6,127 nt of DNA, from NCBI GenBank assembly GCA_022563075.1, contig JADFOC010000175.1, positions 1 through 6,127 on the forward strand. Direction: 5' to 3'. Below the pieces are notes generated by a model. The model ran no database searches and was not told the origin of the DNA. It saw only the letters and a program-made list of their open reading frames with translations. Shown piece by piece: positions 1-5,401 of this stretch (the stretch's first letter is position 1; the number at the start of each line of letters is the position of its first letter). This DNA comes from Pseudomonadota bacterium. Its GTDB lineage: Bacteria; Pseudomonadota; Gammaproteobacteria; Pseudomonadales; Pseudohongiellaceae. The translations under genes and the position numbers were made by a program.

Positions 1-294
1 GTATCCGACGCAGATGAGAGTCGCGCGCAGGCCAGGGAAACGCTGTGCCCAGGGATGAGGATCGGTCTCAACGCTGCAGGAGCACAAATTTTTTTTACCC
101 TATAACCTGTCTAAATGGCGGGGCATAGGCTAAAACTAAATAGGCGGAGGACAGAATTATTGTCTATTGTCTCTATAGAGTGAGATTCCTTGGCCACGGC
201 GGCAAGAGTTATTCATTTGCACAGACAGGGCTATTTTCCTGGTAGAAGTGCCAATTCAATAACTCAGGCCCCTGTTCTTGTTCCTTTTGTCCCA

Positions 295-312
295 CTGTTT
301 TCTCCAAAACAG
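295..312 (+). promoter_or_regulatory. Perfect 7-bp hairpin just upstream of the ribosome site
   Basis: CTGTTTT at 295-301 and AAAACAG at 306-312 are perfect inverted repeats around the 4-base loop CTCC. The hairpin ends 3 bases before the GGAG ribosome-binding site at 316-319. The loop sequence CUCC is the exact complement of that GGAG, so the element could affect ribosome access. It lacks a T run and is therefore not a standard terminator. The structure is seen directly; a regulatory role is inference. Confidence 0.4.
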
Positions 313-315
313 GTC

Positions 316-319
316 GGAG
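316..319 (+). promoter_or_regulatory. Shine-Dalgarno for the 133-residue orphan gene
   Basis: GGAG lies 7 bases before the ATG at 327. Good spacing supports both the reality of this gene and the choice of start. Confidence 0.55.
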
Positions 320-326
320 ATGTCAT

Positions 327-728
327 ATGGCTTCAGTATTAGGACCCGTCAGAGTTGCGCGCAATCAGGCCATCTATGTGTCAACTGGAGATCAGAAGAC
401 TTCTTACTTCCTTGATCCAACCCTTAGCTGCAATCTTCAAAACCTCAATCTACAGGTAAAAAATTATCCCCTGGAAGCCAATACTTCACGCACACTGATA
501 AAAAGCGCGGGCGGGCTTGGCCCGGTTGATATTTGGGTATGGGTACTGCTTGAGCAAGGCAGGGGCAGCATATCCTATGAAATGGATGAGACTGGAGGTG
601 CATGGAGGCTTGGCACTGCCAGCAATTATGTGCGCATTGAGGCTATTGACAGTAATCATGCCGCTACTGTCGGAAAATCAGATGAAGTAGATAAAGCGGA
701 AGATAGCGACGAAAGTGATGACGGTTAG
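327..728 (+). CDS. Hypothetical protein, 133 residues, acidic C-terminal tail
   Basis: I do not recognise this protein. It starts with ATG 7 bases after a GGAG ribosome site and ends with TAG. There is no signal peptide or membrane segment, so a cytoplasmic location is likely. Residues about 1-110 alternate polar and hydrophobic positions, including an aromatic patch D-I-W-V-W-V at 68-73, which suggests a mostly beta-strand fold. The last 17 residues (117-133) hold nine Asp or Glu and form a probably disordered acidic tail. There is one cysteine (C35), and no metal or nucleotide motif is visible. It has no close co-directional neighbour: 521 bases separate it from the next gene. The clean ribosome site and balanced composition argue for a real gene, but with no family match it could still be a chance frame. 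Confidence 0.55.
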   Translation: MASVLGPVRVARNQAIYVSTGDQKTSYFLDPTLSCNLQNLNLQVKNYPLEANTSRTLIKSAGGLGPVDIWVWVLLEQGRGSISYEMDETGGAWRLGTASNYVRIEAIDSNHAATVGKSDEVDKAEDSDESDDG

Positions 729-813
729 CGAGTCAACCATTTAGAGCTGTCCCTATGTTCCGCTATTGCCTGAATCTCCAGCGCCTAGCGCAGGACAGCG
801 TAATGCTGCCCCC

Positions 814-858
814 GCAGGGAGAGGGTTTTGATCGAGCCGAAAACCGATTCGACCCTGC
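814..858. repeat. Imperfect two-part inverted repeat in the gap
   Basis: An outer GCAGGG (814-819) pairs with CCCTGC (853-858), and an inner GGTTTT (824-829) pairs with AAAACC (840-845) around a 10-base loop. The unpaired internal strands are 4 and 7 bases. It could fold into a long bulged hairpin, but it has no T run on either side and no assigned role. Confidence 0.3.
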
Positions 859-1235
859 CGACACCAAACCAACATTCCCGCTGCCGCGGACTTATTCCCT
901 GGTCTCTCCTGGCCACTGAATGAGGCGGGTCGGCCAGTCGTGCTTCCGCACAAAACCCTCAAAGCCCACCCAAATGCGGTAACTGCATCCAGCTAATAAA
1001 GCACCGTCCTCGGCATGAAGTGCCTTGACTGATCCAGCAAAATGGGTCTTGGCAACGAGATCGCAGAAATAAAATCGCGGTTTATCGACGGTGATACTAC
1101 ATCGATAGAAGGCCGCATCGAGGGACTTGAATCGGCCTGAACTGGACCAGGCTGGCTGGATTGGAATCGCCGAGTAGCGACTGCGTCCTGTGGGTCCTAT
1201 TGCTTTTTCCCATCAAATCCACTCCAATAACCCGC

Positions 1236-1241
1236 AGGAGG
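1236..1241 (+). promoter_or_regulatory. Strong Shine-Dalgarno that sets the amidohydrolase start
   Basis: AGGAGG lies 8 bases before the ATG at 1250. This decides against the in-frame upstream start at 1190, which would add 20 residues in front of the signal peptide. Confidence 0.85.
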
Positions 1242-1249
1242 AGCTAACC

Positions 1250-2530
1250 ATGAGAACAACGATAACAGCGGTTTTGACGCTATTGGGATTTTTGACGATT
1301 GCCAACCCCCCAGCGACGGCTAACGAGGGTAGCCTGGCGTTTGTCGGTGCCCGTATCATCGATGGTACCGCCGCCGAACCGATCGAAGACGGTGTCCTGG
1401 TGATCACCGACGGCCGCATCAGAAGCGTGGGTCCTCGCAGCGCGGTGACTATTCCTGAAGGGGCGCGGCAGATCGATGTCAGTGGCAAGACGATTATGCC
1501 GGGTCTGATTAATGCCCATGGCCACGTCGGCGGTACGCTCGGCCTTGGGGGCGGGCAATACAATACCGGTAACCTGTTACGCCAACTTGGACTCTACGCC
1601 CGCTATGGCGTAACCACAGTCAATAGTCTGGGTGGCGATGAAGAGCAGGGCTTTGCACTGCGCAATCGCCAGCATGATCCCGACCTCAATCGAGCACGTA
1701 TCTTCGTAGCAGGGAGTGTGGTGGTAGGCGACAGCGAGGCAGCTATTCGCGCAGAAGTTAACCGCAACGCCGACATGGGCGCGAATTTCATAAAAGTCAG
1801 GATAGATGACAATCTTGGCGCTACCCAAAAAATGCCGCGGCACCTGTTCGATGCGTTGGTGGATCAAGCGCACATTCGGCGGCTGCCGGTAGCGGTGCAT
1901 CTTTTCTACCTGGAGGACGCCAAATACATGCTCAATGCCGGTGCCGATCTGATTGCACACAGTGTTCGAGACTTGCCTGTGGATACCGAGTTTATCAATC
2001 TGATTAATGCCAAAGACGTGTGCTATATCCCGACTCTGACGCGTGAAGTTTCAACTTTCGTGTATGAGAACGAACCGGAATTCTTTTCCGATCCTTTTTT
2101 TCTTAAAGAAGTTGAACCGGCAATTATCGAACAGCTGAAGAGTCCGGAGCGACAGTCGCGACTGCGCAATAGCAGTTCCGCGCAGCGATACAAGATCGCA
2201 TTGGAAGTTGCCATGGCCAACATCCGCGCACTCGATGAAGCGGGTGTAAAAATTGCGATGGGTACCGATACAGGGCCGCCAGCCAGGTTCCAGGGCTACT
2301 TCGAACACCTGGAGATGCAGATGATGGTAGCGGCAGGCATGAGCCCGCTCGATGCAATTCGCGCATCCACCGGCGTCGCTGCCGACTGCATTAATGTGGG
2401 CGACGTGGGTACTTTAGAGCCGGGGAAGTGGGGTGATCTTGTGGTCTTAGGCGCTAATCCGGCGGTGGATATCGAAAATACCAAGACCATCGAGAGTGTC
2501 TGGATTGCTGGAAATCGAGTTCCAGACTAG
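1250..2530 (+). CDS. Secreted metal-dependent amidohydrolase (imidazolonepropionase/prolidase-like)
   Basis: A 426-residue member of the amidohydrolase superfamily, hydrolysing amide, peptide or related bonds of an unknown small substrate, probably in the periplasm. Residues 1-24 are a Sec signal peptide (positive Met-Arg start, hydrophobic core, A-T-A cleavage site before N25). The metal-site set is complete: H90-G-H92 in a P-G-L-I-N-A-H-G-H motif, K182 (candidate carboxylated bridging lysine), H217, H237 and D340 in G-T-D-T-G. The C-terminal part shows the family's typical A-G-M-S-P-L-D-A-I-R-A-S-T segment (362-374) and G-T-L-E-P-G-K-W-G-D-L-V-V-L (387-400), which closes the small beta-sandwich domain together with residues 27-85. 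Length is normal for the family. The start at 1250 follows a strong AGGAGG, and the signal peptide begins there. It stands alone on this strand and converges on the ASCH gene. The exact substrate cannot be read from sequence; relatives include dipeptidases, prolidases and imidazolonepropionases. Confidence 0.9.
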   Translation: MRTTITAVLTLLGFLTIANPPATANEGSLAFVGARIIDGTAAEPIEDGVLVITDGRIRSVGPRSAVTIPEGARQIDVSGKTIMPGLINAHGHVGGTLGLGGGQYNTGNLLRQLGLYARYGVTTVNSLGGDEEQGFALRNRQHDPDLNRARIFVAGSVVVGDSEAAIRAEVNRNADMGANFIKVRIDDNLGATQKMPRHLFDALVDQAHIRRLPVAVHLFYLEDAKYMLNAGADLIAHSVRDLPVDTEFINLINAKDVCYIPTLTREVSTFVYENEPEFFSDPFFLKEVEPAIIEQLKSPERQSRLRNSSSAQRYKIALEVAMANIRALDEAGVKIAMGTDTGPPARFQGYFEHLEMQMMVAAGMSPLDAIRASTGVAADCINVGDVGTLEPGKWGDLVVLGANPAVDIENTKTIESVWIAGNRVPD

Positions 2531-2544
2531 AGCGGCTTAGCTGG

Positions 2545-2584
2545 AAAGGGTTGGGGGAATTAACGAGTGACTTTCCAATCCTTT
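2545..2584. terminator. Possible bidirectional stem-loop between convergent genes
   Basis: AAAGGGTTGG (2545-2554) can pair with CCAATCCTTT (2575-2584) over 10 positions with one G-T wobble and a 20-base loop. It lies in the 72-base gap between the stop codons of the convergent amidohydrolase and ASCH genes, where a shared terminator is expected. The loop is long and there is no clear T run after the stem, so the call is weak. Confidence 0.3.
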
Positions 2585-2602
2585 TCGATGCTTATTCCGC
2601 GA

Positions 2603-2878
2603 TCACTCTTCATAGTAAAACCTGATGAAGTAAATAATAAATCCTTCTCCGTGCTTTGCGGTCTTCATCAAATCGGCCAGGTTGTTGAATCCAGATTCCT
2701 TTGCCAATGATTCTGAAATGTCTTCAAAGGTAATTTCGCGGATGGAAGTTACCACGATATGACCTTGATCCAGTCTGTACCGACCACCCTTCTTTACGTG
2801 TGGACTCTTCCAAATTCGGATACTGGTTGTTATATCCCCATTCTTAATAGGGTCCCTGAGTTTCTTGATGAAAAGCAT
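2603..2878 (-). CDS. ASCH-domain protein (small RNA-binding-like fold)
   Basis: A 91-residue single-domain protein of the ASCH family, the PUA-like beta-barrel fold shared with the N4-acetylcytidine amidohydrolase YqfB. Visible family features are a G-x-x-T-x-S-I-R-I-W segment (14-23), V-K-K-G-G-R-Y at 28-34, an E-D-I-S...L-A-K-E-S-G-F block (52-64) and a terminal Y-F-I-R-F-Y-Y strand. The usual G-x-K-T motif carries Ile at position 16 in place of Lys, so YqfB-type hydrolase chemistry is not supported here. An in-frame ATG at 2917 would overlap the upstream propeller gene by 31 bases. I prefer the ATG at 2878, 8 bases after that gene's stop, because the family's M-L-F-type N-terminus begins there; the ribosome site (TAAGA, 6 bases away) is weak. 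The spacing suggests cotranscription or translational coupling with the propeller gene. Cytoplasmic, with RNA or nucleoside binding as an inference. Confidence 0.75.
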   Translation of the reverse strand: MLFIKKLRDPIKNGDITTSIRIWKSPHVKKGGRYRLDQGHIVVTSIREITFEDISESLAKESGFNNLADLMKTAKHGEGFIIYFIRFYYEE

Positions 2879-2886
2879 AAAAAATC

Positions 2887-4317
2887 TTATCGAGCAGGAA
2901 CCAATTTGCGCACCCAACCATCACCTTTAGTGAGTGTATACAGTTCTCCTTGTGTGTCGATGCCCAGACGTAAATCAGCTCTGTATCCCCGAGCATAAGT
3001 GTTAGGATATCCACCTACCTCGATTAGACTGCGCTGGCGACCATCGATTATGACCCTTAGCTCCTGTATTTCTGCCGGATTGCCCGGGCTCAGGTCTGCC
3101 ACATCGATGTAAAAGATGCGTGCGCTTACTAAATCAGCGAACAGGTACTTTCCCTGCAGTTCGGGGATCGCACTGCCTCGGTAGACGAAGCCGCTGCCGA
3201 CCGCATTTCCTTCGTCGTGGTCGAATTGGGCGACCGGGTAGGTAAATTCCTGAGGATCGGTGGCAGGCAGGGGATACACCGGTCCTGGTCGAGCGCCTGG
3301 CAAAGCCATGGCGGTGGCGAAGGTGCCTTCTCGCACGCGCCAGCCGTAATTGGCGCCGGCAACTCCAATATTAATTTCTTCCACTTGATTTTGCCCGATG
3401 TCGGCCATGAATACGCGACCGTCTGTATCAAACGAAAACTGCTGGGTATGGCGCAGGCCGTATACCCAGATTTCGCTGGCGATGCTGTCATCATTCACGA
3501 AGGGGTTATCCGGGGGTATGCCGTAGGCATGCACAGCGTCTCCACCCAACGGATCGATGCGCATGATGCCGGACATCGGCGCCGTCAGCGACTGGCCATT
3601 CTCGTTAGGATCGTGTGCGCCGCCACCGTCGCCGAGGCTGACATAGAGAATGCCATAATCTGCCGAACCTGGATCTGCGTAGGGATTGAATTTGATGGTG
3701 CCGATATTGTGGTTCTGAGCAAACTGTCCGATACGGAAAATTTCCCGGGAGCTACCGCTGAACACATTGGCCGCTGGATCATCCGTGGTCCATTCTCGAA
3801 TCACACTCTCGTGATTCTCCGCCACGTCGTCCAGGTAATCGGCGATACCGTAGTCGGAACCGGAGCTATAAGCCGTATAAAATTTACCGAAACCGGGCCT
3901 GCCACGCTGGGAAAACTCAGGGTGAAAAGCAAAGCCCGCCAGCCCGGTTTCATTGGCAAACATGGAATCATCGAAGCCTACATTCTGCTCTCTGATGTCC
4001 AGAAATACGGTGGGCGTCGCACCGCTCTCGTCGGTCATATAAAGCAGACCGCGCAAATCGTTTATCACCAGTCGTTGAGAGCCGTCTCTGAGCGGCAATA
4101 AGTATTGAATTCGTGCGTAGGCTGTATTCGCACCGTCAGGATTTGAATCCTGAGTCTGTGCTAAGCGCACAAACTCTATGGCCGCTACCACGATATCACC
4201 CATTTGAATCTTGTCAGGAATCGGGTCGTCAAGAGCTTGCGCCCGTGTCTCCAAGCTAAGGCCAAGAGTCGATATAAGAAGCGCCAGAACCAGTACCGCA
4301 GTTTTTGTTAGTTGCAT
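2887..4317 (-). CDS. Secreted GSDH-family (PQQ-dependent sugar dehydrogenase) beta-propeller
   Basis: A 476-residue member of the glucose/sorbosone dehydrogenase family, a six-bladed propeller that usually oxidises sugars or aldoses in the periplasm with PQQ. Residues 1-28 are a Sec signal peptide ending A-Q-A before L29. Family blocks in order are: E-T-G-L-A-G-F-A-F-H-P-E-F (123-135), H203 before a beta strand and S-L-G-D-G-G-G (227-233), S-G-I-M-R-I-D-P (249-256), Y-G-I-P-P-D-N-P-F (265-273), Y-G-L-R-H (286-290), E-E-I-N (313-316), A-N-Y-G-W (322-326) and S-G-F-V-Y-R-G (375-381). By recalled alignment to soluble glucose dehydrogenase, H203 and R289 match the catalytic His and Arg. The Asn after that Arg is His290, and the PQQ-contact Lys in a late blade appears to be Val397, so cofactor use is uncertain. 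The ribosome site is weak (GGA, 8 bases before ATG). It lies 148 bases after the aldolase gene and 8 bases before the ASCH start. Confidence 0.85.
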   Translation of the reverse strand: MQLTKTAVLVLALLISTLGLSLETRAQALDDPIPDKIQMGDIVVAAIEFVRLAQTQDSNPDGANTAYARIQYLLPLRDGSQRLVINDLRGLLYMTDESGATPTVFLDIREQNVGFDDSMFANETGLAGFAFHPEFSQRGRPGFGKFYTAYSSGSDYGIADYLDDVAENHESVIREWTTDDPAANVFSGSSREIFRIGQFAQNHNIGTIKFNPYADPGSADYGILYVSLGDGGGAHDPNENGQSLTAPMSGIMRIDPLGGDAVHAYGIPPDNPFVNDDSIASEIWVYGLRHTQQFSFDTDGRVFMADIGQNQVEEINIGVAGANYGWRVREGTFATAMALPGARPGPVYPLPATDPQEFTYPVAQFDHDEGNAVGSGFVYRGSAIPELQGKYLFADLVSARIFYIDVADLSPGNPAEIQELRVIIDGRQRSLIEVGGYPNTYARGYRADLRLGIDTQGELYTLTKGDGWVRKLVPAR

Positions 4318-4384
4318 AATCCGGTTCCGTTTACTGCGTATTCTTATCAGTTACCGTGGCACCACAGTCATCGGTGCAGGGAGC

Positions 4385-4418
4385 ACCCATGCTGAAATAT
4401 TTACCATTCAGCATGGGT
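4385..4418. repeat. Perfect 12-bp inverted repeat between aldolase and propeller genes
   Basis: ACCCATGCTGAA at 4385-4396 and TTCAGCATGGGT at 4407-4418 are exact reverse complements around a 10-base AT-rich loop. The stem can extend by GGA/TCC past a 2-base bulge. It lies 47 bases after the aldolase stop and 67 bases before the propeller ATG on the minus strand. No T run follows on either strand, so a plain intrinsic terminator is unlikely. A transcript-stabilising hairpin, an attenuator or a two-fold-symmetric protein-binding site would all fit. Confidence 0.6.
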
Positions 4419-4465
4419 TCCTACAGGCTCTCGATTCGATCCTACTGAATCTGAAGTTTTTAATG

Positions 4466-5329
4466 CTAGGGGCAGGCATCTTCCCCTGCAACCGGAGTTG
4501 CGCCAGAGGGCAAAAACCGGCAAGGGTCTGCTTCTTCGAGAGATACGCGGACTCCGGTTCTGATCAGCGAAGCAGTCCCCGGACCCTGGAAGAAGTGATA
4601 GCCTTCACGTGAGGTCATCCAGGCCGAGGGTGCGCCGACATACTTGCCAGCATTGGTAGTTTCTTCCCGGATACGGTCCACCAGCGCCTCGTAGACCGGG
4701 TCGCCCTGACGGCGGCCGCTGAAACTGCCCAGGTCAGAACTGGCGATAAACACGATATCGACTCCCTCGACCGCGGCGATCTCATCGGCAACTGCCACGC
4801 CTTCAGGAGTTTCTATCATGGCGATGATCATGACGTTGTCATTGGCAATCTGGCGATAGTCGCGGCCCCACAGTGCACTGTATTGACCGCCGCCCTGGCT
4901 GCGTCGTCCCTGGGGAGGATACTTGGCAAAGCGTACGGCGTTTTCCATTTTCTCGGCGGTGTCCACCATCGGTACGATGATGCCGACGGCGCCGATGTCG
5001 GTGGCTTTTTGAATATCACCCTCGGTGGCATTGGGAACCCGGATGAAAGGCATCGCGGTAGCGCCCCGACAAGCCCAGATCATGCGTGCCACATCGGTAT
5101 AGCCTAGATGACTGTGCTGCATCTCGATCCAGATGAAATCGTAACCGGAATTGGCCATGGCGCAATAGATGTCCGGGTCTGGCGTCGACACGGTGCCGCC
5201 GATAACCTGGCGGCCTTCCGCCAACTTGATTTTCACCGTGTTGAATATGCGTGCGTCCTCCGCCGCCTGTACCGGAAGCAGCCAGACCAGGGTAAAAAGA
5301 CTTAGCAGGGTAAAGATTACTTTTTTCAT
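4466..5329 (-). CDS. Exported HpcH/HpaI-family aldolase
   Basis: A 287-residue protein of the HpcH/HpaI aldolase/citrate lyase family, (beta/alpha)8-barrel enzymes that reversibly cleave 2-keto-3-deoxy or beta-hydroxy acids to pyruvate plus an aldehyde, using a divalent metal. The key residues are present: W67-I-E-M-Q-H72 with the catalytic His, R97 in P-F-I-R-V-P-N, metal ligands E173 (M-I-E-T-P-E-G-V) and D199 (I-A-S-S-D-L-G), and K-Y-P-P-Q-G-R-R at 136-143. Residues 1-22 form a clear Sec signal peptide (two Lys, a long hydrophobic core, V-Q-A before A23), which is unusual because characterised family members are cytoplasmic. C270 and C286 in the C-terminal tail could form a disulfide in the periplasm. 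A GAGGT ribosome site 7 bases before the ATG confirms the start. The GrdB-like selenoprotein gene lies 72 bases upstream on the same strand. The substrate is unknown. Confidence 0.88.
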   Translation of the reverse strand: MKKVIFTLLSLFTLVWLLPVQAAEDARIFNTVKIKLAEGRQVIGGTVSTPDPDIYCAMANSGYDFIWIEMQHSHLGYTDVARMIWACRGATAMPFIRVPNATEGDIQKATDIGAVGIIVPMVDTAEKMENAVRFAKYPPQGRRSQGGGQYSALWGRDYRQIANDNVMIIAMIETPEGVAVADEIAAVEGVDIVFIASSDLGSFSGRRQGDPVYEALVDRIREETTNAGKYVGAPSAWMTSREGYHFFQGPGTASLIRTGVRVSLEEADPCRFLPSGATPVAGEDACP

Positions 5330-5336
5330 TGTTATG

Positions 5337-5341
5337 ACCTC
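5337..5341 (-). promoter_or_regulatory. Shine-Dalgarno for the exported aldolase
   Basis: GAGGT on the minus strand, 7 bases before the ATG at 5329. It fixes the start at the beginning of the signal peptide, so the export signal is not an artefact of an over-extended start. Confidence 0.8.
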
Positions 5342-5401
5342 GATGGGTATGTGCTGTTTTTCTCGATGAGACTACTACCGGCGTAGCGAATAGTAATCAG
5401 A

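Larger units (their letters stand above)
1..326. other. Non-coding leader region with small repeats, no gene recognised
   Basis: No convincing gene is seen here. Frame 1 on the plus strand is open from the window edge to a TAA at 103-105, which could be the last 34 codons of an upstream gene, but the residues match nothing I know. An 8-base T run at 89-96 follows a poor 5-bp inverted repeat (TGTGC at 44-48, GCACA at 82-86) and could be a weak terminator for such a gene. Further on are an imperfect direct repeat (CTAAATGGCGGGG at 111-123 and CTAAATAGGCGGAGG at 136-150), two TTGTCT copies at 160-165 and 167-172, and the palindrome CTCTATAGAG at 171-180. These may belong to the promoter region of the gene at 327, but I could not place a convincing -35/-10 pair. 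Confidence 0.4.
729..1249. other. Gene-poor gap between orphan gene and amidohydrolase
   Basis: About 520 bases carry no gene I can support. Open frames on either strand here are short, lack ribosome sites and have no recognisable residues; the 32-codon frame at 1042-1140 is protein-like in composition but has no ribosome site. An imperfect inverted repeat occupies 814-858. The gap must hold the promoter of the amidohydrolase, but I see no strong -35/-10 pair. It could be a decayed gene whose reading frame is now lost. Confidence 0.45.

Noticed and set aside
44..96. Intrinsic terminator ending at the T run at 89-96
   Set aside because: The only inverted repeat is 5 bp with a loop of more than 30 bases, so a terminator call is not supported beyond a mention.
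753..962. 69-codon minus-strand frame in the gene-poor gap
   Set aside because: Low-complexity Gly/Ala/Arg-rich composition, no ribosome site and no family-like residues.
1042..1140. 32-codon plus-strand frame with protein-like, Glu/Ile-rich composition
   Set aside because: No Shine-Dalgarno precedes it, a stop codon lies just upstream in frame, and nothing about it is recognisable. It could be a scrap of a decayed gene, but the support is too thin.
1190..1249. Longer N-terminus of the amidohydrolase starting at the ATG at 1190
   Set aside because: A strong AGGAGG sits before the ATG at 1250, and the signal peptide begins there. The extra 20 residues would precede the signal peptide.
3217..4101. 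Long plus-strand open frame (294 codons) opposite the propeller gene
   Set aside because: It is antisense to a well-supported GSDH gene with a signal peptide and conserved blocks. Its own residues match no family, and it has the composition of a shadow frame.
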